Shown piece after piece: positions 25,141-33,826 of a stretch of 64,000 nt of DNA. The DNA lies in assembly GCF_036898825.1 (NCBI RefSeq), contig NZ_JARUND010000001.1, forward strand, positions 1,674,001-1,738,000, read 5' to 3'. The notes below the pieces were generated by a model, which was not told the origin of the DNA, made no database searches, and worked only from the letters and a program-made list of their open reading frames with translations. Position 1 is the stretch's first letter. Every line of letters starts with the position of its first letter. A program made the translations under genes and the position numbers. This DNA is from Streptomyces sp. B21-083 (GTDB taxonomy: Bacteria; Actinomycetota; Actinomycetes; Streptomycetales; Streptomycetaceae).

Positions 25141-27182
25141 GCATCCTGCCACGCGGCCTCCCTCAGCAGCCGCAGCCCATTGAGCCCGACGAGGACGGTC
25201 GAGCCCTCGTGGCCCGCGACCCCGAGCGGGAGCGGCAGCGTGCCGATCAGGTCCCACGCGACGAGGCCCACGATGCACACCCCGGCGATCATCAGGTTCT
25301 GCGCCACCAGACGCCGGGCCTGTCGCGCCAGGGCGATCACGGCGGGCACGGTGGCGAGCTCGTCCCGCACGACCACCGCGTCCGCGGTCTCCAGCGCGAG
25401 GTCGGAACCCGCCCGGCCCATGGCCACTCCGGTGTGGGCGGCGGCCAGCGCCGGGGCGTCGTTGACACCGTCCCCGACGACCATGACCCTGCGTCCCGAC
25501 GCCTCCAACTCCCGTACCGCGTCCAGCTTCTGCTGGGGGAGCAGCCCGGCCCGTACGTCCTCGATCCCGACCTCGGCGGCCAGTCGGGCGGCGGCACGCG
25601 GATTGTCGCCGGTCAGCAACACGGGTGCCGTACCGGTGAGTTCGGTGAGCGCGACGACAGTGGCGGCGGCCCCGGGACGGGGCCGGTCGGCGAGACCGAG
25701 CACTCCGACCGGGACGTTGTCGGCGACGACAAGGATCGCCGTGCGGCCGGACGCCTCAACCTCCTTGACCAGCAAGCCAGTTGCCGAGCCGCCCGTCACC
25801 TCTCCCCCGTCCAGCAGTCGTTCCGGCGCGCCCACCGCGACCACGCGCCCGTCCACGACCGCCGTCACGCCCACTCCGGGTGTCGACGCGAAGCCCTCCG
25901 CCACGGACAGTGCGAGCCCGCGCTCCCGCGCCGCATCGACCACGGCCCGGCCCAGCGGGTGCTCGCTCGACTGCTCGGCCGCCGCCGCGAGCGTCAGCAG
26001 TCCGTCCTCGTCCAGTCCCCCGGCCCGGGCAGGGACCAAGCCCACCGCCAGGCTCAGGGGCACGCTCAGTTCCGATCCGGGGAGCGGTCGTACGTCCGTC
26101 ACCCTCGGCGTCCCCTCGGTGAGCGTGCCGGTCTTGTCCAGGGCCACGGTGTCGACCTGTGCCAGGCGTTCCATCACCACCGCCGACTTGACCAGGACGC
26201 CGTGTCGGCCGGCGTTGGCGATGGCCGAGAGCAGCGGCGGCATGGTGGCGAGTACGACCGCGCACGGCGAGGCCACGATCATGAAGGTCATGGCGCGCAG
26301 CAGGGCGTCGGTGAGGTCGGTGCCGAAGGCGAGGGGTACGGCGAACACGGCGAGGGTGGCGGCGACCATGCCCAGCGAGTATCGCTGCTCGACCTTCTCG
26401 ATGAACAGCTGGGTCGGCGCCTTGGTCTCGGACGCCTCCTCGACCATGCGTACGATCCTGGCGATCACCGAGTCGGCGGCGTCCCGTTCGACCCGTACAC
26501 GCAGCGCGCCGGTGCCGTTGAGGGTGCCGGCGAAAACCTCGTCCCCCGCTTCCTTCGGGGCGGGCAGCGGTTCGCCGGTGATGGTCGCCTGGTCGACCTC
26601 GCTCACGCCGTCCAGTACGCGGCCGTCGGCTCCGACGCGTTCTCCGGGGCGTACGAGGATGGTGTCGCCGACGGTCAACTCCGCGACGGGGACGGTCAGT
26701 TCACCGCCCTCCGTGTCCTGCCGGGTGGCCGTGGCGGGGGCCAGGTCGAGGAGGCCGCGGACGGAGTCGGCGGTGCGGGCGGTGGCCAGGGCCTCCAGGG
26801 CGCCGGAGGTCGCGAAGATGACGATCAGCAGGGCGCCGTCCATGACCTGGCCGATCGCGGCGGCTCCCAGGGCGGCGACGATCATCAGCAGGTCGACGTC
26901 GAGGGTCCGCTCCCGCAGCGCCTTCAGGCCTTCCCAGCCGGGCTCCCAGCCGCCGGTGGCATAGGCCAGTGCGTAGAGCGTGCCCCAGATCCACGTCGGC
27001 GCCCCGGCCAACTGCAGGGGCAGCGCGAGCAGGAACAGAGCGGTGGCCGCGGCGGCCCATCGGGCTTCGGGGAGCGCCAGGACACGGGTACGGCGGCGGG
27101 GCGCGGTTGGCGTGGGGGCCGACGGGACGACCGGAACCGGGGTGAGGGTGACAGACACCCGAGCCACCATACAGGAACACAT
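25128..27182 (-). CDS. P1B-4-type heavy-metal-efflux ATPase
   Basis: Predicted to export a transition metal, probably Co(II), Ni(II) or Zn(II), at the cost of ATP. About 684 residues with the SPC motif in the transport helix (MIVASPCAVV), phosphorylation site DKTGTLT, SEHPLGRAVV, TGDNPRAAARLA and GDGVNDAPALAAAH. The last helix carries HEGSTVLVGLNGLRLL, the P1B-4 signature. As usual for this class there is no N-terminal Cys-x-x-Cys domain. The start is uncertain: GTG 27188, ATG 27182 or ATG 27170; the first two overlap the operator. The stop lies inside the 8-bp array. Divergent from its NmtR-like regulator. Confidence 0.92.
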   Translation of the reverse strand: MCSCMVARVSVTLTPVPVVPSAPTPTAPRRRTRVLALPEARWAAAATALFLLALPLQLAGAPTWIWGTLYALAYATGGWEPGWEGLKALRERTLDVDLLMIVAALGAAAIGQVMDGALLIVIFATSGALEALATARTADSVRGLLDLAPATATRQDTEGGELTVPVAELTVGDTILVRPGERVGADGRVLDGVSEVDQATITGEPLPAPKEAGDEVFAGTLNGTGALRVRVERDAADSVIARIVRMVEEASETKAPTQLFIEKVEQRYSLGMVAATLAVFAVPLAFGTDLTDALLRAMTFMIVASPCAVVLATMPPLLSAIANAGRHGVLVKSAVVMERLAQVDTVALDKTGTLTEGTPRVTDVRPLPGSELSVPLSLAVGLVPARAGGLDEDGLLTLAAAAEQSSEHPLGRAVVDAARERGLALSVAEGFASTPGVGVTAVVDGRVVAVGAPERLLDGGEVTGGSATGLLVKEVEASGRTAILVVADNVPVGVLGLADRPRPGAAATVVALTELTGTAPVLLTGDNPRAAARLAAEVGIEDVRAGLLPQQKLDAVRELEASGRRVMVVGDGVNDAPALAAAHTGVAMGRAGSDLALETADAVVVRDELATVPAVIALARQARRLVAQNLMIAGVCIVGLVAWDLIGTLPLPLGVAGHEGSTVLVGLNGLRLLREAAWQDAVSR

Positions 27183-27220
27183 GAACACTCATTCATTCGT
27201 TCATATGCGATGGGTAGGAT
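27182..27220. promoter_or_regulatory. Divergent promoter and NmtR-type operator
   Basis: The 38-45 bp between the ATPase and regulator starts hold an imperfect inverted repeat with ATGAAC (27181-27186) and GTTCAT (27199-27204), resembling the 12-2-12 operators of SmtB/ArsR sensors. The regulator -10 box TAGGAT (27215-27220) is 6 nt before its ATG, with TTCATT (27192-27197) at -35 distance inside the operator. Binding should block both directions. Confidence 0.65.
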
Positions 27221-27226
27221 ACGGCC

Positions 27227-27613
27227 ATGGGTCATGGAGCCGTCGTCACCGCGCAGGACGCCACCGAGCGCGTACGCCTCGACGCGGACAATGTCGCGAA
27301 GGTGGCCACCACCCTCCAGGCCCTGTCCACGCCCTCCCGCCTGCTGATCCTGGCCCGGCTGCGCGAAGGCCCACTCCCCGCCACGGAGTTGGCGGCCGAG
27401 GTGGGCATGGAGCAGTCCGCGTGTTCGCACCAACTTCGGCTGCTGCGCAACCTGGGCCTGGTCGTCGGCGAGCGCCGCGGGCGTTCGGTGGTGTACACGC
27501 TGCACGACCACCATGTCGCCGAGCTTCTCGACCAGGCGGTCTACCACGTGGAGCACCTACGGCTCGGCCTGAGCGACACGGACGCCGACAGCGAGACAGG
27601 CATCGCGGGCTGA
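27227..27613 (+). CDS. NmtR-type ArsR/SmtB metal sensor
   Basis: Metal-released repressor of the divergent ATPase. The 128-residue protein has a winged helix (PATELAAEVGMEQSACSHQLRLL) and an alpha-5 metal site with exact CzrA/NmtR spacing: Asp94, His96, His107 and His110 (+2, +11, +3). It begins MGHG, and in the NmtR family Gly2 and His3 of this same N terminus take part in nickel binding. That supports both the start and a Ni/Co specificity. The transcript appears leaderless. Confidence 0.9.
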   Translation: MGHGAVVTAQDATERVRLDADNVAKVATTLQALSTPSRLLILARLREGPLPATELAAEVGMEQSACSHQLRLLRNLGLVVGERRGRSVVYTLHDHHVAELLDQAVYHVEHLRLGLSDTDADSETGIAG

Positions 27614-27826
27614 CGCGGCCGAGTCGGCTGACTCAAGGGAATTCCGCCGAGGCAGCCGCCGGATGCTGAATTGCCAAATTGCGCAATTGCCTAGATGCTT
27701 TACCGGCTGTGCACCCAGACGGCAGACAGCGACAGCTACGCCCATTCACAGACAGTCATGCGGAAACGAGGGGCCGGACGTGTCCGTTTCGCTGTACCAG
27801 GCCGACGCGGAGTGAGCGGCTCCGTC

Positions 27827-29623
27827 ATGCGTCGAGCAGCCCACGCCTGGGGTCCGGTGCGATCCCTGCTGCCCGTCCGCGCCGATGTCGAGGCGATGAC
27901 CCGTGATCCGCGTCGCGATCTCCTCGCCGGGTTGACCGTGGCGATCGTGGCACTCCCCCTCGCGCTCGGCTTCGGAGTCTCCTCCGGCCTCGGTGCGGCG
28001 GCGGGGCTGGCGACCGCGGTGGTCGCGGGCGCGCTGGCCGCCATGTTCGGCGGATCGAACCTGCAGGTGTCGGGGCCGACCGGGGCGATGACCGTCGTCC
28101 TCGTCCCGATAGTCGCCCAGTACGGGCCGGGCGGTGTACTGACCGTCGGACTCCTGGCCGGGCTGCTGCTGATCGGGCTCGCTCTGGCCCGGGCGGGCAA
28201 GTACATGCGGTACGTGCCCGCCCCTGTCGTCGAGGGCTTCACACTCGGCATCGCCTGCGTGATCGGGCTGCAGCAGCTGCCGAACGCCCTGGGGGTGGCG
28301 CGGCCCGAGGGCGACAAGGTCCTCGCGGTCGCCTGGCGCGCCGTCGAGGCGTTCGTCCGCCATCCCAACTGGACGGCGTTCGCACTGGCCGTGGGTGTCG
28401 CGCTGGTCATGCTGCTCGGTGCGCGGTGGCGGCCGACCGTTCCGTTCTCGATCGTCGCGGTGATCGTCGCCACCGTGCTGGCACAGGTCCTCGGCCTGGA
28501 CGCGGCGACGCCGATCGGAGATCTGCCCGCAGGCCTGCCCGCGCCCTCGCTGGCGTTCCTCGACCTGTCGGCGCTGTCCTCGCTGCTCGCCCCGGCTGTG
28601 GCCGTGGCCGCGCTGGCCGCGCTCGAGTCGCTGCTGTCGGCGACCGTCGCGGACGGCATGACGGTCGGTCAGCAGCACGATCCGGACCGGGAGCTGTTCG
28701 GGCAGGGCATCGCCAATCTCGCCGCCCCGCTGTTCGGCGGTGTCCCGGCCACGGCCGCGATCGCACGGACCGCTGTGAACGTCCGTACGGGCGCCGGTTC
28801 CCGCCTCGCCGCGCTCACCCATGCCCTGGTCCTCGCGGTGATCGTCTTCGCGGCGGCGCCGCTGGTCTCGAAGATCCCGCTCGCCGCGCTGGCGGGCGTC
28901 CTGCTGGCCACCGCGATCCGTATGGTCGAGGTCGGCTCACTGCGGGCGATGGCCAGGGCGACCCGTTCCGACGCGCTGATCCTGGTCCTGACCGCCTTCG
29001 CCACCCTCGCCCTCGACCTGGTGTACGCGGTGATCATCGGCCTGGTCGTCGCGGGCGCCCTCGCGCTCCGGGCCGTGGCCCAGCAGGCCCGCCTCGACGA
29101 GGTTCCGCTGGACCGGGGCGACCACAGTGCCGAGGAGCACGCCCTGCTCGCGGAGCACATCGTCGCCTACCGCATCGACGGGCCGCTGTTCTTCGCCGCC
29201 GCCCACCGTTTCCTGCTGGAGCTGACCGACGTGGCGGACGTACGGGTCCTGATCCTGCGAATGTCCCGGGTGTCGACCATGGACGCGACCGGTGCGCTGA
29301 TGCTGAAGGACGCGGTCCAGAAGCTGAACCGGCGCGGCATCGTCGTCATGTTCTCCGGCATCCGTCCCGGCCAGCGCCAAGTCCTCGACTCCGTCGGCCT
29401 GTTGGACCTGCTACGACAGACGGGCCGTGAGTACGGCACCACCCCCGAGGCGATCCAGGGGGCGCGCGCTCACCTGGAGTCCACCGGAGTCCTGTCCGCC
29501 GTACCGGCGCCGAGGAGCAGGCCGGGCACCACGGTCAGGGCGGCCAGGAGCACACGCACGGCCGAGTCCACCGACAACAGCACCGACAACAGCACGGAGA
29601 ACAGCGGGGAGGCGGCCCGATGA
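27827..29623 (+). CDS. SulP-family anion transporter with STAS domain
   Basis: Predicted membrane importer of sulfate, bicarbonate or a dicarboxylate; the ion cannot be decided from sequence. From ATG 27827 it has 598 residues: a transmembrane part with the SulP signature region (FGGSNLQVSGPTGAMTVVL) and many hydrophobic helices to about residue 430, then a cytoplasmic STAS domain (DGPLFFAAAHRF, VLILRMSRVSTMDATGALML). The tail has a short repeat STDNSTDNSTEN. The frame is open upstream, with ATG 27758 as the alternative start. An ArsR regulator gene follows 171 bp downstream. Confidence 0.9.
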   Translation: MRRAAHAWGPVRSLLPVRADVEAMTRDPRRDLLAGLTVAIVALPLALGFGVSSGLGAAAGLATAVVAGALAAMFGGSNLQVSGPTGAMTVVLVPIVAQYGPGGVLTVGLLAGLLLIGLALARAGKYMRYVPAPVVEGFTLGIACVIGLQQLPNALGVARPEGDKVLAVAWRAVEAFVRHPNWTAFALAVGVALVMLLGARWRPTVPFSIVAVIVATVLAQVLGLDAATPIGDLPAGLPAPSLAFLDLSALSSLLAPAVAVAALAALESLLSATVADGMTVGQQHDPDRELFGQGIANLAAPLFGGVPATAAIARTAVNVRTGAGSRLAALTHALVLAVIVFAAAPLVSKIPLAALAGVLLATAIRMVEVGSLRAMARATRSDALILVLTAFATLALDLVYAVIIGLVVAGALALRAVAQQARLDEVPLDRGDHSAEEHALLAEHIVAYRIDGPLFFAAAHRFLLELTDVADVRVLILRMSRVSTMDATGALMLKDAVQKLNRRGIVVMFSGIRPGQRQVLDSVGLLDLLRQTGREYGTTPEAIQGARAHLESTGVLSAVPAPRSRPGTTVRAARSTRTAESTDNSTDNSTENSGEAAR

Positions 29624-29794
29624 GGGCGGCACGGCCGGGATTCGTGCGGATCGGCATCCACGGCACGATTCTGTCCTGCGGGCGTCGCGGGCGAGGATGA
29701 GCACCATGGTGTTCATGAATGCGTGGGTGCGATGCGCCGAGGATCGGCCGGTGCCAGTGCGGTCCTACCGCTGTCCCGGGGAGGCGACGGCACG

Positions 29795-30157
29795 ATGAGC
29801 ACGCCGCTCTACCAACTCAAGGCCGAGTTCTTCAAGACCCTCGGGCATCCGGCCCGTATCCGCGTCCTGGAGCTGCTGAGCGAACGTGAGCACGCGGTCG
29901 CGGAGATGCTGCCCGAGGTGGGCATCGAGCCCGCGCATCTCTCGCAGCAGCTGGCGGTGTTACGACGGGCCAACCTGGTCGTCACCCGCAAGGAGGGCTC
30001 GACCGTGTACTACTCGCTGACCAGCCCGTATGTGGCCGAACTGCTCCGGGTCGCGCGGGTCATCCTGTCCGGCGTGCTGACCGGACAGGCGGAACTGCTG
30101 GCCGACCTGCGGGCAGCCCAGGGGGAGACCCGAGGAACGGCGAAGCCACCGTCCTGA
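29795..30157 (+). CDS. ArsR-family regulator without cysteines, TTA-containing
   Basis: The 120-residue winged-helix protein (AVAEMLPEVGIEPAHLSQQLAVL is the recognition region) lies downstream of sulP and probably regulates it. It contains no cysteine, and no His/Asp cluster matches the known ArsR metal sites, so the signal is unlikely to be a thiol-bound metal. Leu56 is TTA (29960-29962), an unusual codon that makes a regulator bldA-dependent. ATG 29795 follows GGGGAGG at a good distance, so the longer upstream frame is not used. Confidence 0.88.
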   Translation: MSTPLYQLKAEFFKTLGHPARIRVLELLSEREHAVAEMLPEVGIEPAHLSQQLAVLRRANLVVTRKEGSTVYYSLTSPYVAELLRVARVILSGVLTGQAELLADLRAAQGETRGTAKPPS

Positions 30158-30269
30158 CGGCCCGGCAGCCCGAGAGACCGAGAGCCCCTGACCTGGCCCG
30201 CATCGGCCTGCCCGTCGCCGAGTTCGGCGACCCGCACCCGCGCCGGCTGGTCGGACCGAACCCCGGCCG

Positions 30270-30782
30270 TCAGTTGGGGACCTGCCCGGCGAACGCCTCG
30301 TACGCCTGATCGTCGAAGAGGACGAACCGCACCTCCTCGACCGAGGTCTCCGTGGCCCGTACGGTCTCCACCGCGATACGAGCGGCGTCGTCCATCGGCC
30401 AGCCGTAGATGCCGGCGGAGACCGCCGGGAACGCCACCGTGCGGGCGCCGAGTTCGTCGGCCACCCGCAGCGATTCCCGGTAGCACGAGGCCAGCAGCGC
30501 CGAACGGTCCTCCTCGGGGAGGAATCGGGGTCCCACCGTGTGGATCACCCAGCGTGCGTCCAGTGCGCCGGCGGTCGTGGCGACCGCTCGACCGACGGAC
30601 AGGCCCTTGCCGTAGTGCCCGGCGCGCAGGGCTCGGCAGGCCGCGAGGATCTCGGGGCCGCCTCTGCGGTGGATCGCTCCGTCGACGCCTCCCCCACCCA
30701 GGAGTGACGAGTTCGCCGCGTTGACGATCGCGTCGGCACTCTGTCGGGTGATGTCGCCCTTGACAAGCGTGATCGCGGTCAT
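30270..30782 (-). CDS. Macro-domain O-acetyl-ADP-ribose deacetylase
   Basis: Hydrolyses O-acetyl-ADP-ribose or removes mono-ADP-ribose. The 170 residues carry the YmdB/MacroD pattern: LVKGDITRQSADAIVNAANS, LLGGGGVDGAIHRRGG (ligand loop), GKGLSVGRAVATTAGALDARWVIHTVGP and FPAVSAGIYGWP. The start at 30782 follows a GAGGAAAG sequence, and it lies 8 bp after the oxidoreductase gene in the same operon. Functionally it complements the sirtuin at 19259. Confidence 0.93.
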   Translation of the reverse strand: MTAITLVKGDITRQSADAIVNAANSSLLGGGGVDGAIHRRGGPEILAACRALRAGHYGKGLSVGRAVATTAGALDARWVIHTVGPRFLPEEDRSALLASCYRESLRVADELGARTVAFPAVSAGIYGWPMDDAARIAVETVRATETSVEEVRFVLFDDQAYEAFAGQVPN

Positions 30783-30790
30783 GGCTTTCC

Positions 30791-32209
30791 TCAACCTTCT
30801 CTCAGCCTTTTCCAGACGGCCTTCGCCGCGTTGTGCCCCGACATGCCGTGGACGCCGGGACCCGGTGGGGTGGCCGAGGAGCAGATGAAGATGGCCGGGT
30901 GCGGGGTGGCGTACGGGAACAGGGAGAGCTTGGGTCGCAGCATGAGCTGGAGGCCGTCGGCCGCGCCGGAACCGATGTCGCCGCCGACGTAGTTGGCGTT
31001 GCGGGCCGCGAGTTGGGGCGGGCCTGCGGTGGCCCGGGCGAGGACCCGGTCGCGGAACCCGGGGGCGAACCGCTCCAGTTGGCGCTCGATGGCGTCGGTG
31101 AGGTCGCCCGTCCAGCCGTTCGGGACGTGTCCGTAGGCCCAGAAGACCTGCTTGCCCCCGGGGGCCCGGGAGGGGTCGACGACGCTCGGCTGGACGGTGA
31201 TCAGGAAGGGGGTGTCGGGGGCCCGGTTCTCGCGGGAGGCGGCGCGCAGGGCGGTGTCGATCTCGGCCCTGTCGGCGGCGACCTGGACGGTGGTCGCCCT
31301 GCGGGCCTCGCTCGCCGTCCAGGGCACGGGGCCGTCCAGCGCATAGTCGATCTTGAAGACGCCCGCGCCGTAGCGGAAGCGCTCGTAGTACCCCCCGAAG
31401 CCCGCGATACGGGCCAGAGCGGTGGGTGAGGTGTCGAAGACGTACGCACGCGCGGGTGGAAGGTCGTCCAGCCGCTTGACCTCGTAGTCGGTGTGGACGG
31501 TGCCGCCGAGGTCCACCAGATACGCGGCGAGCGCGTCGGAGATCGCCTGCGAACCGCCGCGGGCGACCGGCCAGCCGCGGGCGTGTGCCGCCAGGGCGAA
31601 GACCAGGCCCACGGCGCCGGTGGCTACCCCGCCGAGCGGAGCCATGACATGTCCGACGAGGCCTGCGAACAGGGCTTTCGCCCGCTCGTCGCGGAAGCGG
31701 CGCATCAGCCAGGTCGACGGTGGCAGACCGGCCAGACCGAAGCGGGCGAGGGTGACCGGGTCGCGGGGCAGGGAGGTCAGCGGCAGGGACATGAAGTCGT
31801 GGGCCAGCGTGTCCCACCTGCTGAGGAACGGCTCGACCAGCCTGCGGTACGCGCCCGCGTCGCGCGGTCCGAAGGAGGCGGCCGTCTCGGCCACGGAACG
31901 GGCCAGCACCGCGGCCGTGCCGTCCGGGAACGGGTGCGCCATGGGCAGGTCGGCGTGCAGCCACTCCAGCCCGTACCTGGCCAGCGGCATCGCCCTGAAC
32001 GCCGGGGAGTTGACGCCGAGGGGGTGCGCGGCGGAGCACGGGTCGTGCCGGAAGCCCGGCAACGTCAGCTCCTCCGTCCGGGCGCCACCGCCCACGGTGT
32101 CACGCGCCTCGAAGACCGCCACGGAGAAGCCTCGCCGGGCCAGCTCCACGGCAGCGGTCAGCCCGTTGGGCCCCGCCCCCACCACGACCGCATCGAGCAT
32201 CGACGGCAC
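30791..32209 (-). CDS. FAD-dependent oxidoreductase, phytoene-dehydrogenase-like
   Basis: The 472-residue flavoprotein begins with the dinucleotide-binding motif [20 protein letters not shown], followed by a [12 protein letters not shown] contact. It ends with [18 protein letters not shown], the C-terminal FAD motif of the CrtI-like amine-oxidase superfamily. No other carotenoid gene is nearby, so a carotenoid substrate is not implied. The GTG start at 32209 has AAGGAG 7 nt upstream. First gene of a two-gene operon with the macro-domain protein. Confidence 0.88.
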   Translation of the reverse strand: MPSMLDAVVVGAGPNGLTAAVELARRGFSVAVFEARDTVGGGARTEELTLPGFRHDPCSAAHPLGVNSPAFRAMPLARYGLEWLHADLPMAHPFPDGTAAVLARSVAETAASFGPRDAGAYRRLVEPFLSRWDTLAHDFMSLPLTSLPRDPVTLARFGLAGLPPSTWLMRRFRDERAKALFAGLVGHVMAPLGGVATGAVGLVFALAAHARGWPVARGGSQAISDALAAYLVDLGGTVHTDYEVKRLDDLPPARAYVFDTSPTALARIAGFGGYYERFRYGAGVFKIDYALDGPVPWTASEARRATTVQVAADRAEIDTALRAASRENRAPDTPFLITVQPSVVDPSRAPGGKQVFWAYGHVPNGWTGDLTDAIERQLERFAPGFRDRVLARATAGPPQLAARNANYVGGDIGSGAADGLQLMLRPKLSLFPYATPHPAIFICSSATPPGPGVHGMSGHNAAKAVWKRLREG

Positions 32210-32283
32210 CTTCGGACTCCTTTGTCAGCCGACGGCCACTTCAGATCAGGATATGCCGGGACACCGACACCGCCCGGCGCGGG

Positions 32284-32289
32284 TAACCT
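32284..32289 (+). promoter_or_regulatory. Leaderless-type -10 box (TAACCT)
   Basis: Lies 7 nt before the ATG at 32297. Confidence 0.4.
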
Positions 32290-32296
32290 CGGCCGG

Positions 32297-32959
32297 ATGA
32301 CGCGCCGTTTCCGCATCCAATCGCCCGGCGAGGACGCCGACGACACCGCCTGGTTCTGGTTCGAGGTCGAGGACGACGGCTGGGTGCTGCGGCAGGCGGT
32401 GTTCGAGGCAGCACTGGCGGTCCCGCGTTCCTGCGAGCCCCTCCAGAACGCCGACGGCACCTCCTCCGGCGGCGCCTCGATGGCCGCCGCCCAGGCCCAA
32501 CTGGCCCTCGTACGCGAGCGGTTCGGTCGCCTGGGCGTCCAGCTCTACCAGACCGTGTACGGGGCGTTCACCGAAGGTGCCGTGGAGGTGCCGCCGGAGG
32601 CGGTGGACGTGACCGAATCGGAGTTCGAGCGGGCCTGGTCCACGGCCCTTCGGCATCGGCACCTGAGCCACTACGTCACCGGCCCGCTGCCGGAGGGCTC
32701 GCTGCTCACCGGCATGGTGTGCGCGCTGCCGTGGGGTCCGGGCCACACGGGCCTCTTCGTCGACATCGACCTGCCGGTCGACGCCTTCGTGGACGCCGCC
32801 TGGCTGCCCTTCGACCCCGCGGACTGGCCGGCGGTGGGCACCGTGGCCGAGTTCGAGGTCGCCACCCTGCGCTTCAGCTCGGCCCGCCCGCAGATCAGGC
32901 TGCGCCCGACAGCAGTTCCACCACCCGGCGAGCCGTGGCCGAGTCCCGCGCCGCGGTGA
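32297..32959 (+). CDS. Conserved hypothetical protein
   Basis: A soluble 220-residue protein with no family I recognise. It is acidic at the start (FRIQSPGEDADDTAWFWFEV), has an amphipathic helix region (MAAAQAQLALVRERFGRLG) and a compact beta-rich second half ending in a Pro-rich tail. Codon usage is normal. Its 3' end overlaps the convergent phosphatase gene by 65 bp, and the Pro-rich last 20 residues come from that overlap. Confidence 0.7.
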   Translation: MTRRFRIQSPGEDADDTAWFWFEVEDDGWVLRQAVFEAALAVPRSCEPLQNADGTSSGGASMAAAQAQLALVRERFGRLGVQLYQTVYGAFTEGAVEVPPEAVDVTESEFERAWSTALRHRHLSHYVTGPLPEGSLLTGMVCALPWGPGHTGLFVDIDLPVDAFVDAAWLPFDPADWPAVGTVAEFEVATLRFSSARPQIRLRPTAVPPPGEPWPSPAPR

Positions 32960-33740
32960 ACGGCAGCGCATTGCCGCCGGTGATACGGAACGGCTCCCCC
33001 GCGCGCGTCAGGTGGACGCCGCCTGCCTCCTCGACAAGGAGGATGCCTGCGGCGTGGTCCCAGGCGGCCTCCCAGGAGAACGCCGTGGCGTCCAGCTCAC
33101 CCCGGGCGATCGCCAGATACTCCAGGCCCGCCGAGCCGCAGGCGCGCGGCTGGACACCGTCGGCCCACAGGCCGAGCAGCGCGCGCTTCTGCTCGTCCGT
33201 CGTGTAGTCCGGGTGGGACGTGGCCACCCGGAGGTCGCTGCCGGGCTCGGGCGTGCCCGCGTGCAGGGGGATGCCGTCGAGGAAGGCGCCCTGGCCTCGG
33301 ACCGCCGTGGCGAGCTGGTCACGGGCCGCGGCGAAGGTCCACGACGCGCGGACGACCCCGCGGTGGGCGAGCGCGACGAGCGTGCAGAAGCCGGGGTCAC
33401 CGTGGACGAACTGCCGGGTGCCGTCCACCGGGTCGACGATCCACACCGGCGCGTCGTCCTGTATCGCCTCGTACGAGGCGGGGTTGGCGTGCACCGCCTC
33501 CTCGCCGACCACGACGGAGCCGGGCAGCAGCTTGGGCAGCACCTCGGTCAGATAGAGCTCGGCCTTGCGGTCGGCGTCCGTCACCAGGTCGTGCGGGCCG
33601 CTCTTCTGGTCGACCTCGTGGTCGGCGAGCTGACGGAAGCGCGGCATGATCTCCGCGGCCGCCGCCTGGCGGACCGCTTCTTCGACGTCGGACGCGTGCC
33701 GGGCGAGAAACTCTTCGATGGTTTCGTTGTCTACGATCAT
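32895..33740 (-). CDS. Inositol-monophosphatase-family phosphatase
   Basis: Magnesium-dependent phosphatase of 281 residues. Candidate substrates are histidinol phosphate, inositol phosphate or 3'-phosphoadenylate. Family motifs are intact: TDADRKAE, VGEEA, the metal-binding WIVDPVDGTRQFVHGDP and the C-terminal AWDHAAGILLVEEAGG. GGAGAC precedes the ATG at 33740. The substrate cannot be fixed by sequence; many Streptomyces paralogues of this size are annotated as histidinol-phosphatase HisN. Confidence 0.9.
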   Translation of the reverse strand: MIVDNETIEEFLARHASDVEEAVRQAAAAEIMPRFRQLADHEVDQKSGPHDLVTDADRKAELYLTEVLPKLLPGSVVVGEEAVHANPASYEAIQDDAPVWIVDPVDGTRQFVHGDPGFCTLVALAHRGVVRASWTFAAARDQLATAVRGQGAFLDGIPLHAGTPEPGSDLRVATSHPDYTTDEQKRALLGLWADGVQPRACGSAGLEYLAIARGELDATAFSWEAAWDHAAGILLVEEAGGVHLTRAGEPFRITGGNALPFTAARDSATARRVVELLSGAA

Positions 33741-33826
33741 GTCTCCATGAGAGCACGCGCCACTGACAATCCCCGCCGGGCCGGTGGACAACGGATGGAA
33801 TCGACCTGAAGACCAGGATTCGGACA

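Noticed and set aside
24274..26964. A rightward open frame of nearly 900 codons across adaA-alkA and the ATPase
   Set aside because: It is antisense to two genes with complete motifs, is rich in Arg, Ser, Pro and Thr, crosses the 8-bp array and has no domain. High-GC DNA routinely produces such shadows.
30270..32039. A 589-residue fusion of the macro domain with upstream sequence
   Set aside because: The upstream part is an out-of-frame shadow of the FAD oxidoreductase. ATG 30782 has a ribosome-binding site and matches the domain start.
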